Assembly: GCF_037392515.1 (NCBI RefSeq)
Contig: NC_090288.1
Span: forward strand, 61,551,673-61,615,672
From: Haliotis asinina
Lineage: Eukaryota > Mollusca > Gastropoda > Lepetellida > Haliotidae
Direction: 5' to 3'
Length of the DNA: 64,000 nt
Positions within the stretch are counted from its first letter, which is position 1; each line of letters opens with the position of its first letter. The translations under genes were made by a program, and so were the position numbers. The notes under the pieces were generated by a model. It was given only the letters and a program-made list of their open reading frames with translations, did not search any database and was not told the DNA's origin. Shown in pieces: positions 35,923 to 47,900 of the stretch.

Positions 35923-38900
35923 TCACATCGAGTCGATCAGTCTCTTTGGAGGTTTGGTCGTGCGACTCGAACGCCTCAGGTTACACGCCTCAGAGCGTGT
36001 ACTAGCAGGGGTCACCGGCGTTGACACAGTTCTTGGTCGCGAGTTGGTCGGCCCAACTTCCGTTGTCGAAGTGTTCGATTTTGTCTCACCCACCAGAGAC
36101 ATGGTTGTCTCGCCTGCCTGAGACATGGTGGGTGTCTCAAGCTGTGTTGCGTCTTCGCTCGTGCTGTATCTCAGCTTGATGTGGTCGAAGTGTCTCCTGA
36201 CTACTCGGCCATCGTTGAGGACTATGATTGCTGTCGAACTCGATGTTTCGCTGACTTTACCCGGAATCCATCTCTGACCCGATCCGAAGTTTGCGACGTA
36301 GACTGGGTCACCAGCTAAGATTGTTTTCTGTTTGGTGTGAGTATCTCGGTAATGTTTCTGAGTGGTTTGTGCCTTTAGCACTGTTTCAGAGTCGTCAGGG
36401 TGTAACAAGTCCAGACTGGTCCTCATTCTCCTGCTGAACATCAGCTCCGCTGGGGATTTCCCTGTGGTTGAGTGAGGTAAGGAACGATATCTGAACAGGA
36501 ATCGTGAGACTTTGTATTCTACACTACCACCGTCCATTTTCTTTAGTCCTTCTTTTAGAGTTTGGACTGACCTCTCAGCGAGACCGTTTGAGCCTGGGTG
36601 GTATGGAGGAGTGAACACGTGTTTTATTCCGTTTTTCTGTGTGAAGTCACGGAATTCAGAACTTGTGAAGCAAGTCCCGTTGTCTGAGACTAGAGTTTTG
36701 GAGAGACCAAAGTTTGCGAAGGAAGACTGTAGTTTACCGATGGTTGCTTCGGAAGGAGAGTTGTTCATGACGTGTACATCCATCCATTTGGTATGTGGAT
36801 CGACTATCACCAGGAACATTTTGTTCATGAGGGGTCCAGCAAAATCTATGTGTATCCTCTGCCACGGAGTACGGGGGTACTCCCAGGGGTGAATGTTCGC
36901 AGCAGGCGGGGCCTTTGCATTGATCTGACAGGGCTCACAGCTTCTTACTTTCAGCTCAATGTCTTCATCTAGTCTTGGCCACCACAGATAGTTGCGCGAG
37001 AGCATTTTCATCTTTACAATACCTGGGTGTCCCTCATGAAGTACATCAAGGATTCGACTCCGTCCTGGTTCAGGGACAATGACACGAGATCCCCACAGTA
37101 TCACTCCACCATGAGTGCTGAGCTCATTTCGTCTGGCTGAGTAAGGTCGGAGTGATGCATCAGTGTGTGTTGACTCTGGCCAACCATGCTGTACGAGTCT
37201 GTGTCCTCGGGACAACACAGGATCACGACTTGTCCATTTCTCTATCTCCTTGGCTGTAACTGGTGTTGTCTCCAGGAAGTCCATGAGGTAGATAGTTTCA
37301 GGGAGCGACGGCACAGGAGGTATGTTCACATGTTGAGGCAAACGGCTGAGAGCGTCCGCGTGACCCAGGTCCTTACCCGGGGTGTACATGAAAGAGTAGT
37401 CATATGCTGAGAGGGTGATTGCCCATCTCTGTATTCTTGGCGATGACATGGCAGATATCCCTTTCTTTTCTCCGAAGAGGAATAGTAGAGGCTTGTGATC
37501 ATTGGAGATCCAGAAGTGGGTGCCGTAGAGATATTGGTGGAACTTTTTCACACCAACAATGACTGAGAGTCCCTCCTTTTCTATTTGTGAGTAGCCCTTT
37601 TCCGCCTGGTTTAGGGTACGTGAAGCGAAGGCAGTCGGTCTCTGTGAACCGTCGGGCATCTTGTGTGAGAGTACGGTGCCGAGGCCGTAGGCAGATGCAT
37701 CTGTGGCAAGCACCAGTTCTTTGTCACGGTCGAAGTGAACGAGAACTTCAGCAGACTGTAGAAGTTCTTTTGACTTCTGGAAGGCTTTCTGTTGCATGGC
37801 TTCCCATTGCCATTTAGCATCCTTCTTGAGCAGGGTGTGCAGTGGTGCTAACACTGTAGATAAGTTTGGCAGGAACCTACCGTAGTAGTTCAGCAATCCC
37901 AAATAGGATTTCAGTTCAGTCACGTTTTTCGGAGCTGGTGCATTGGCTACGGCTGATACCTTGTCTTGCATTGGGTGCAATCCGTCGGCACTGATACGGT
38001 GTCCTAAGTAGACAACCTCGGGTGTCTGAAAGACACACTTCTCACGTTTCACTCTAGCTCCAGCCTCTGAGAGCTTGCTGAGGACAGTGTGACATTCTGT
38101 AGATGCTGTTTGTCATTAGCGCCCGTGGTGATGATGTCATCTTGATAACTTCCGGTCATGTTGATGCCTTGAAGTAGGTTATCCATGCACCTTTGGAAGA
38201 TCCCAGGAGCCGATTTTATACCAAAAGGTAATCGGTTGAATTGGAAGAGTCCTCTGTGTGTGTTTATTGTGGTATATTTCTTTGACTGTTCATCAATAGG
38301 TAGTTGGAGAAAGGCACTTGTGAGATCTATCTTAGTGAAACGCTGACCACCCGAAAGTCTAGCGTACAAATCCTCAATGCGAGGAATAGGATAGGGGTCT
38401 TGCTGACACACCCTGTTTATAGTCACTTTGTAATCTCCGCAGAGACGCACTGAGTTGTCCCCCTTGAGAACTGGTACAATGGGTGTGGCCCAATCAGAAT
38501 GTTGTACCGGGGAAATGATACCTTGATCGATAAGTCGATCGAGCTCAGCGTCCACCTTTTCCTTCATAGCAAAAGGAAGTGGGCGTGGCTTGAAAAAGAT
38601 AGGCTTAGCATCAGGATCAACGTAAATCTTGCCTACCATGTTTTGGATTTCACCTTGTTCTGCACGAAACACATCATCATGTTTGTCAAGAATGTCATTC
38701 AGGGAAACGTCACTTGAAACACAATTCAAATCTGAAAGATTGTTTATCTTGAACATTCGGATCCAATTTCGGCCATACAAACTGGGTTGTTTACCTTTAA
38801 TGACTGTCAGCTGAGCTGATGTTTTTTGTTGTTTGCATGTAACTTCAATCTCAATGTATCCAAGTACGTCAAGTTTGTTTTCAGAATAACTGGTCAGAAC

Positions 38901-39941
38901 AACTGGTCCGTGTTTAATGGGAGGAGCATTGTCAGGCCAAAGTGCTTTGTATGTCTGTTCACTCACGGAAATGCTTGCACCTGTGTCATAAAGCATGCTT
39001 GTTTCTTTGCCATTAAGACCTACAGTAATCATGAATGGTTCAGATTTGCTGTTCCCTTTTTGTAGAGAAAACAGTTCATAAGCAGTTTCATCATTTTCAC
39101 TGTCATCATTTTCCTCTCCCTCAACAAAATTAACTCTGTGCTTTTTTCCTTTCCTTTTCCTGCATGCATTTTTGATATGGCCTTTAATGTGACAATATGA
39201 ACATTCTGCATCAATAAACTTGCACTTGTCCGAGGTATGAGAGTCACTATCACATCGGTAACATGGCTTTTTGACTTTGTTTACTTTTCCGTTTGATGAA
39301 GAGAAACCAGAGTTACGCCCCTTGGATGAGAATTGTTTTTTGTTTTTACTCACGTAATTGACACTTCCGTGGTTTTCCGTTGTTTTCTTGTGAGACTGAC
39401 CTTGAGGTTGTATATCCGATATCTTTTTCGCGGCCATTTCCATGCCTTGAGCGATTTCCAAAGCACGTTTGTAGTTCAAGTTCGTTTCAGAGAGTAATCG
39501 CCATTGTATGCGGTCATCCGCTACGCCACACACTAATCTGTCCCTCAGATTGTTTTCAAGTTCCTCTCCGTAATCACAGAATTCTGCGATCTGCCTAAGA
39601 TCGGCTACATATCCTCCGATAGTCTGACCGGGCTGCCGGAAGCATGTGTTGAACTTGTAACGTTGCACTATGGCGGACGGTCGGGGGTGATGGTGATCCT
39701 GAACAGCCGAGGTGAGCACGTCGAACTGAACATCCTTCGGTTTATCAGGCGAAACTAGATTTCGCATAAGTCCGTAAGTTTTAGGACCCACAACACTGAT
39801 GAGAAACGATCGTTTCTTTTCTTCTTCGGTTACATCGTTGGTAACAAAGTATGCGTCCAACCGCTCGATGTAACATGCCCAAGTTTCCTCACTAGGCTTG
39901 AATTCACCGAAAATATGGTGACCAGACATGCTGCTGAACAT
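35923..39941 (-). pseudogene. gag-pol region of the LTR element (fossil)
   Basis: Parts in order from the right: gag (about 39.2-39.9 kb) with a Cys-rich knuckle, protease with DTGA (about 39.0 kb), reverse transcriptase (about 37.9-38.6 kb), RNase H (about 37.4-37.8 kb), then integrase with an HHCC finger and DDE-type core (about 36.3-37.1 kb) and a short basic tail. Family: Ty3/gypsy. It is almost whole, with about one break. Confidence 0.9.
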
Positions 39942-39970
39942 GTAGATTTAGTTTACCTCGTCGCCAATTT

Positions 39971-40142
39971 TGTGATGGATCACAAAACATGGATAAATGT
40001 TCGATTTTGGTTTTAATACCGTTAAGGTACAAACATGGCGGACGTGACTCCTGAACTAACTCTATCCAACATGCCATGCCACGTTTTCTCTACAAAATGG
40101 GAATTGTATATGAAGCGTACGCGGAGTACTTAAAACATTACA
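39971..40142 (-). repeat. 5' LTR of the gypsy-type element
   Basis: 172 bp, identical by eye to 35494-35665. CCGTT follows at 40143-40147 as the target duplication. Confidence 0.95.
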
Positions 40143-41664
40143 CCGTTATTTACCACAGATCTGAAAATTAAATATAAAAGGAACTACACTCATATTTATA
40201 GTATTGTCGTCCACGTAAGGAATATTTCGTGCAGATATCTTGAGCATGAGCTGAACAATGCACTGAGCTAAATTAGAGGGTCATCTCATTTTTCTGCATG
40301 GTTCTAACTAAACTGAACAAAACAGAAGATTTTCACATCACAAAGTAATTCAGCAATTCATGTCCTGTTTCAGCGATGTACTCACTTTGCATCTGTGATC
40401 AACCACTCTGATAGTAAATTCATTTTTAGCTTTACAAAGGTTATTTTTAGCTCCTGATGGTGGCACATTGTTTCATGAAATGATTTATTTTATGTGAAGT
40501 CTATACTTAGTTCCAGCATGTTTAAGAAATTGTTACACCAGTTTTTATAGTTTCTACAATTCTCATGACACACAACTCAACACAGAGCAAGGCTGAACAG
40601 ATAAAGAGCACACTCCTAAAACACATCAATAATATATTTGCCATTTCAGTTTTAGTACTTTTAGTCAGAAAATAGATTTTGAAGCTGCTCTCATTTTGCA
40701 TCAATGATATATTTTTATCCTGTTTCTGTTTATCTCCAATCTAACAGAGATACTATTACCTCGAAGAATCAATTGAACTGAAGCAAGTACTGGTAAACGA
40801 ATGCAATGTGATTATCAGTTAATTAGAAACACCAGCTGAGACTGAGTTCCTGTTGAGGTAACAAGGTGTCAAATTTCAGTAATTTCAACTAGACATGAAC
40901 ATATTTCACTGCGCAGTGTACCAGATACTAGCGGTATTCAGCATCAATGAATCAAATATTCATCAGGTTTTTTCCCTTCAGCATATGAAGCTAGTGAAGA
41001 GAAAACATAGCCATTAATGATTTAGGGGTAACTCGACACCCAGATCTATGTCACACCTGCCAGAGGCTGCAGGATTTATTGTGAGACCCAGGAGTATTTG
41101 ACGCCACCCTCACTTTGGTACACCTATAAGTGGGAACTCTCTAGCAGCCCAGGTAAAGTGGTCATGCCATCTTGAAACACCTGGTTTGTTTGATTTGAAT
41201 AATGGATGGAATGTGATGTTTTGTGATGTGTGAAATATGTCCGAACATTCAAGATATTGTTTCCAAAAAGCTTTAAGTTTAACACCCAGCCTGTGATTAT
41301 GTTGCTAGCCATATCGTAGGATTTGTTTCATATGTGTTTACAGACAGGAATATTCCTTACCTACATGTTTTTCCACAAAGATTAACTGATACTTGTGAGT
41401 TGTTGAGGCCGTCAGTCTTCTCTTAGTGATAAACAGCATGGGCAGCCCAGTTTTCTGACGTACAGTTAGTTGTGTGGAGTTGTGTTTGTTGTGCAGAAGA
41501 TCTATCTTTGTGATTTTCCCTAATTATGTTAGTTAGTTTGTGACAACACACAAGTGCTCCTGGATTTAACTGAAGTAGTAAACATCACTGACAGCTGCAG
41601 TTTTCCCCAAGGTAACACACCATGGTATGACTGGAATCCCTGACCAAAATAGCTGTAATCTTAG

Positions 41665-42080
41665 CTTATACACCTACTCACTCACTCACAAGCTCACCTG
41701 CCTGCTCACCCACTCACTCCTTCATTCAGTCACCCACCCACCCTCTCACTCACCTGCTTGTTCACTCACTCACTCACTCATGCACCCACCCACCTGCTCA
41801 CCAACTCACTCACAAGCTCACCTGCCTGCTCGCTCATTCACTCATGCACTCACTCACCCACCTACTCTCGTACTCACATGCCTGCTCGCCCACTCACTGG
41901 TTCACTCACACACTCACTCATGCACTCACCCGCCTGCTCGCTCACTCACACACTCACTCACTCATGCACTCACCCGCCTGCTCGCCCACTCACACTCTCA
42001 CTCACATGCTTGCCCACCTGCTTGCCCACTTACTCACTCATTCACTCACTCACTCTCTCCCACTCTCCCACTCACCCGAC
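41665..42080. repeat. CACT/CACC simple-sequence island
   Basis: About 400 bp built from CACTCACTCACTCA with CACCTGCCTGCTCGCTCA insertions. The His/Ser/Thr-rich reading frames across it are artefacts. It may have grown from an (ACTC)n SINE tail. Confidence 0.95.
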
Positions 42081-42487
42081 CATCAAGTATGGCTTGTTTT
42101 TAGGCCACAGCTTGTTTGGAATTGGCCCTGTTCACCTAGCTGATAAGATGGTTCTAACGTGTGCCTTGGAATATCAAATTTTCTCAAATGTTTTGATAGC
42201 AAATTTTTTATAGATATTTTCGAACGCGATCATAGGCAGTATGTGTGAAATGAAAATTAGTGTGATATTATAGATAATTATTTCCAGCGTTTGTGTTTTT
42301 TCAGCAAAGAACACCATGAGTCAGAGTTGTTTTCTTTTGGTTTAGTTGCAATAGATAGGGGAACAGCCATTCTTGAAATTGTTAGCAGTTCTTCATTCAT
42401 TTTTGTTACAGCAACAGAAGTAATTATGAAACCTTAAAGTTGGTTTACTACTGTAACTGTACTATGGCCATAGTATCTCAATATTAC

Positions 42488-43490
42488 AGCAGCAATAGTG
42501 TGAACTACTGTGACAGTGTAATCCTGGGATAGGAAATAGAAGCAATAGTGTGAGCTACAGTCACAATATAATTGTGGAATAGGAAATAGAAGCAATAGTG
42601 TGAGCTACTGTGACAGTGTAATCCTGGAATAGGATACAGCAGTAATGGTGTGAGCTACTGTGACAGTATAATCCTGGAATAGGATACAGCAGCAATAGTG
42701 TGAGCTACAGTGACAAAATAATCCTGGGATAGAAAATAGAAGCAATAGTGTTAACTACTGTGACAGTGTAATCCTGGAATAGGATATAGAAGCAATAGTG
42801 TGAGCTACAGTGACAATGTAATCGTGGGATAGGATATAGAAGCAATAGTGTGAGCTACTGTGACAAAATAATCCTGGGATAGAAAATAGAAGCAATAGTG
42901 TTAACTACTGTGACAGTGTAATCCTGGAATAGGATATAGAAGCAATAGTGTGAGCTGCAGTGACAAAATAATCCTGGGATAGAAAATAGAAGCAATAGTG
43001 TTAACTACTGTGACAGTGTAATCCTGGAATAGGATATAGAAGCAATAGTGTGAGCTACTGTGACAGTGTAATCCTGGAATAGGATACAGCAGCAATAGTG
43101 TGAGCTACTTTGACAATGCAATCGTGGGATAGGAAATAGAAGCAATAGTGTTAACTACTGTGACAATGTAATCGTGGGATAGGAAACAGAAGCAATAGTG
43201 TGAGCTACTGTGACAATGTAATCATGGGATCGGAAATAGCAGCAATAGTGTGAGCTACTGTGACAATATAATCGTGGGATAGGATATAGCGGCAATAGTG
43301 TGAGCTACTGTGACAATATAATCATGGGGTAGGAAATAGAAGCAATAGTGTGAGCTACTGTGACAATATAATCGTGGGATAGAATATAGCAGCAATAGTG
43401 TTAACTACTGTGACAATATAATTGTGGGATAGGAAATAAAAGCAATAGTGTGAGCTACTGTGACAATGCAATCGTGGGGTAGGACATAGC
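42488..43490. repeat. 50-bp minisatellite, about 20 units
   Basis: The unit contains AGCAATAGTGTGAGCTACTG, TGACAGTGTAATCCTGGAAT and AGGATATAG. Units differ at several sites (GTGAG or GTTAA, CCTGG or CGTGG), so it is older than the 59-bp array. Confidence 0.95.
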
Positions 43491-44280
43491 TATAGTTACT
43501 GCTGACAGCTATGTGATAGTTGACCTTCCAGCACAGGCAACTTGAGCTGTAGATCCCCAGGGTTCATGGACTGAATACGTCACCATGTTATTCATCACAG
43601 TGCATGACCAGGTTTCACTTGGTGTATGGAATTTGGCTCATGATTAATGGACTGAAGGCATTCAGTTGTTTGTTGACTGAATTGTGAGCTGTGTGTATCG
43701 GTTAAGTGCTCCCCTCCTGTGCTGATGGGGAATTTTAGCAATTTTAATTACTCTTGAATTTAAAGAAAAAAGGACTTAAACTCACATATTTAGCAATATT
43801 TTGTGTAATTTTCCCAAGTTCTCTGCGAAGGGCAGTCCCTGATAAGGATATGATTTTAGATCTGGGATATGATTTTATATTTTACACTACCTGCACTAGG
43901 TGCAATAAAATTAATTGCTCAGCCTGCACCATGTTTTCACCAGTCCCTTTACTGACAGAAAGAGCAGATTACTGATGAGCAGACTGAGATGGATATATAC
44001 TCATGGCTGACTTCATAGTCACCAGACCTAATGGACCTTCCAAAACTCATCGCTAGGGGGATTGATGCTGATGTTAATGAAGTGCGGATGGGTGTGGGGG
44101 GGAAATGGTCATTTTTTTTGTGGGGAGGTAGGTAGAGCATCAATTTTGTACATGTTTTATTTGTGGTCAGCAATTTTGTACATATAAGTAAATATTAAAC
44201 CATTATGCTTAAAAATTATTGTGGGTTGTGGGTAATTTTCCAGATTGTATGTGCTTCTTCATGAAATCATTTTGTCTTCC

Positions 44281-44545
44281 TGACCCGTGATGGTTCCAGG
44301 GTAGAATAGGCCTTAAGCAACCCACGCTTGCCATAACTATGCTTGTCGTTAGAGGTGACTAACCCGATCGGGTGGTCAGACTCGCTGACTTGGTTGACAA
44401 TTGTCATCGGTCCCAGTTGTGCAGATCAATGTTCATGTTGCTGATCACTGGACTGTCTGGTCCAGACTCTGATTATTTACAGACCGCTGCCATATAGCTG
44501 GAATATTGCTGAGTGTGGTGTAAAAAATAAACTCACTCACTCACT
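44281..44545 (+). repeat. SINE family A, worn copy
   Basis: The body GGTAGAATAGGCCTTAAGCA, ACTAACCCGATCGGGTGGTC and a GTGTGGTGTAAAAAATAAAC tail are present. No clean target duplication is seen. It lies about 390 bp before the first certain PORCN exon. Confidence 0.85.
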
Positions 44546-44939
44546 CTTGTCCTCCTGCAAGTTAACTGCACGAGTATAGTAGGGCATGTCACCTTCATGA
44601 GCAATATTTTACCTGCATTGGTGCAAGCTATGAAAATAATTTACCAGCACTAGCCGCATTTAGATGTGCTTGAGTAGCCTGGATACATCAAAATCAGTCC
44701 CTGAGATCATACCTTTATTTGCTTTGACAGTCACACAGTTTTTTTTGTTATGTTCTAATGATTGTAGCTGATGCTCAAATGAACCTTGTCCAGATGACCT
44801 GTTTTGGCATGTATATTGTGATACGTAATGTGTCTTCATGATGCCTGTGTTGAGATCATTGGTCACCTCTATAGATGGACACTGCAGGAGAAGTCTTTGT
44901 GAACCACACAATCTGTTCTTTTTTCAGCCAGACCTCAGG

Positions 44940-47900
44940 ATGGAGATGGACTTTGACCCCGAGTTTTATGAAGATTATGACGAGGCAGATTTGATGCGGT
45001 ACTTGGAAGATGAGGAATATGGGCCTGAACTGGCAGAACTTTTGGCCTCGTATAAACAAGAGATGGAATCTGATCCAGAATACACCCGTTTGCCTTTCAC
45101 GGACCTGTACGAGAACTGCCTCCACCCAACCATAACCCAGGCCGTCCAGAACATGCTGACACTCCTCATCATGTGTTTGTCTTTCAGAATTGTGTGCCTT
45201 CTGGGTGCCAGGGGTAAGCAGACGAGGGAGATTTCAGAGCATTCTGTGGACCCAAGGTCATTTCTCTGTAACTGCTTGTCTATTTCAAGTGTGCTAATGT
45301 CTTGATAACTACCTCCAGAAACATGTTTCTGAAGTGTAACCCAAGATGCTACATTTAGTATTTGCTGTAATCTATCTCTCTTCCATCAGTTTACCAGTAT
45401 GTGGTGAAAAGGAGTCTGTCAAATAGGGCTAGCTGTTTATAGAGATCTTTGAGATCAATAGGTATGCAAGTAACGATAAATAGGAGTTGCAGGGTGTAGA
45501 ATCACAGGTTTCGTCACTTCAATTTGGTCATATGGACAAGAATCAGGACTGACATGTTGTGTGATTTGGGGAAAAGGATGAGTTTATGGAAAAGGTTGTT
45601 AGTTTCAGTGGCCAGTGTTATGTAATATGACTTACCCATATCTGGACCATACTGTCCAGGTTTATATGTTATGTACAATGTTGCTATACACTTGTTATTT
45701 TCCAGTTGGTTTGTATATCTCCAGGCTCTGGTGAACTTGGTGCTCCCCATTGGCTCCTGCATCTGTCCAGTGCCATGTTTGGTATCATTGTCCTGCACAA
45801 CTTCTTTAACATCTCCCTCTTGTACCTCCTTGCTGGCTGCACAGTTGCTTACATCACTCTGGTAGTCACAAGTGTCTACTGGCGCCATCACTGTGGCACC
45901 ACCGTCTCCATAGTGATTGTTGTATATATCATAGCATGGTACGTGGATTAATCTCTTAATGAAAACAATATCAATGAATGGATTTCAACTTGTTATTCTT
46001 TCGGTATGATATTTCAGTGTATTTGCTGGTACATGATTCACTTGTTTAATGCAGGCATCTGCATGTACATCTTTTCTGAAATGTCATTTTCATTGGTTGA
46101 TAAAGTTGAATCCTACATATTGATCTTGATTTGACATCTTATTAAAGATACAGCTTGTGATCTCCACTTGCACAGAAGATTATTAATAAGATATGAAGTT
46201 ACTTTATTGATTAGTATATAATGTTGCATATTGATTCCTAACTTGAAACCAATAGTTAGTCAAGAATCAGTCCACATGTGTGGAACTGGCAAACAAAGAA
46301 ATATGTAATTACCAACTGTATTTTGATATTTACCATGTCATTGCAAAGGTATCCCTGTGGGAGTACAAAATAGAGGGTCATTACAAACTTTGATGTATTT
46401 TAATAGAAAAGCAGTGATTATGCCAGTAAACACATGGATGGTAATATTGCTATCTCAGCAACAATAACCCACCTTGGCAGACAGGGCTTGGCAGTGACAA
46501 CAAATTGGTATAATCTCCACATACATTTACTAGTCGTATTGTAACTTGGGATGCACTGTGACTGCGTACACACCAAAGAGTATTCTAATCCCCACACGGG
46601 TACAATGTGACCGCGGCTGTGATATTGCTGGAATATTGCTAAGCATATTTAAAAGCTAAACTCTCAATCAATCACTCTGCAGGTACAATTATACGTTACA
46701 CATATTTCCTTTGCAGTGAATTCCTGATAGACAGTACTACCTGGCATATGATACGAGGTTTGTATGTGTTTTTCATCAGAACTTGAAGCTAAAACAAATG
46801 TTAAGAAAAAGCTGTTTTTTTAGCAAGAAAGAATAAATGCATGTAGTTCAATTTTGTGATGAATTGATGCTTTGACCATTTGTTTAATGCATATTGTATT
46901 TCTACTTCATCATTCTAGGAGCTCAGATGATTCTGTCCATGAAGATAATATCAGTGTCGTTTGACATTGGGAGTGGTGCTGTTATGTCTCTTCCAACTAT
47001 ATTTGAATTCCTTGGCTACTCTCTGAATGTTGGAACGGTAGTGTTTGGACCCTGGGTCAGCTATCAGGATTATGTTACAACCTTGGAACAAAGTACACAA
47101 ACAATAGTAAGTAGAGGTCTTCAGCATCAGTTGTCAGGCATGAACTTTTCAAAATCAGAATTCATATCTGTAATGTGTCACTTTGGGATTACAGTTTCTT
47201 GGTAAAGTACAGATTCAGATGCTGTTTTCGGTTGACTGACATCGGGGATTCAAATCCTCACCTTCAGAGTCAGGCACCTAATCGCAAGCACACAATGTCA
47301 GTCGCTCTACCATCATGACATTGGACTTTATTGCTGATGCGTCTTTGAAAATGTGTTTTGATTTCACATATTTCAACACAAGTTGATAAAAGTGTGTATG
47401 ATTGTAGGTTTTCCAAGTAAATTTTAACTTTTATCAACTTGGGTTGATGTCTGATATCAGTACACATTTTGTTGAAATTTCATCTCTTTCACTGTGTAAG
47501 TAACTAAGGCTTAGAGTGTAATATATACAGGTTGACATCTTCAGTCTGGTGAGATTAATGATTATGTTTCATTGTGACATCATAAGAAGTGATGCCTCAC
47601 AGCTAGCTAAAGAAGGACTCTGGTGCAAATTCAACAATTCTCCCATGATATTGCTCTGAGATGATGTACCAAGAACTGAAATCATTAGTGTTTCTTGAGT
47701 TTAGATACCTGGCATTGTAGACTGACATTTCAGGTAGTTTCTATGTCTGTGTCAATGGAGAGTTATATTGTGTGACCCTTATTTTCCTGCAGTCTCTCTC
47801 ATGGGTGTGGAAGGTGGTGTCCAGCGCAGTTCTCTCCCTTGTCTGTCTCATCCACTCAACCTGTCTCACCCAGTGGCTCATCCTGGACAGTGCGAACAAG

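Larger units (their letters stand above)
35494..40142 (-). mobile_element. Ty3/gypsy-type LTR retrotransposon, young, antisense in likely PORCN intron 1
   Basis: A 4649-bp element with two 172-bp terminal repeats and a 5-bp target duplication CCGTT (35489-35493 and 40143-40147). It reads on the minus strand. A TGG-led primer-binding-like tract (TTGGCGACGAGGT) follows the 5' repeat, and a purine tract (AAAGGGGGAGG) precedes the 3' repeat. It carries gag with a CCHC knuckle, aspartic protease, reverse transcriptase, RNase H and integrase, in the Ty3/gypsy order. No envelope gene was seen. The terminal repeats look identical by eye, so the insertion is young. It is nearly whole, with about one break in the coding part. 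Confidence 0.95.
27605..44927. other. 17.3-kb repeat-filled interval, probably PORCN intron 1
   Basis: No host exon is convincing here. It contains five SINE copies, a 57-bp, a 50-bp and a CACT array, two simple repeats, a TTAA element and one LTR element, each listed separately. Stretches 30900-32400, 32930-34130, 40150-41660 and 43490-44280 look unique but show no gene signal. Confidence 0.5.

Noticed and set aside
36512-39598. Plus-strand reading frames inside the LTR element
   Set aside because: They are shadows of its minus-strand coding region.
41627-42213. His/Ser/Thr-rich reading frames of up to 158 codons
   Set aside because: They are translations of CACT simple sequence in all frames.
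45706-45724. Alternative acceptor for PORCN exon 2 just upstream (TTCCAG at about 45705)
   Set aside because: Using it puts an in-frame TGA within ten codons; the acceptor before 45725 keeps phase and homology.
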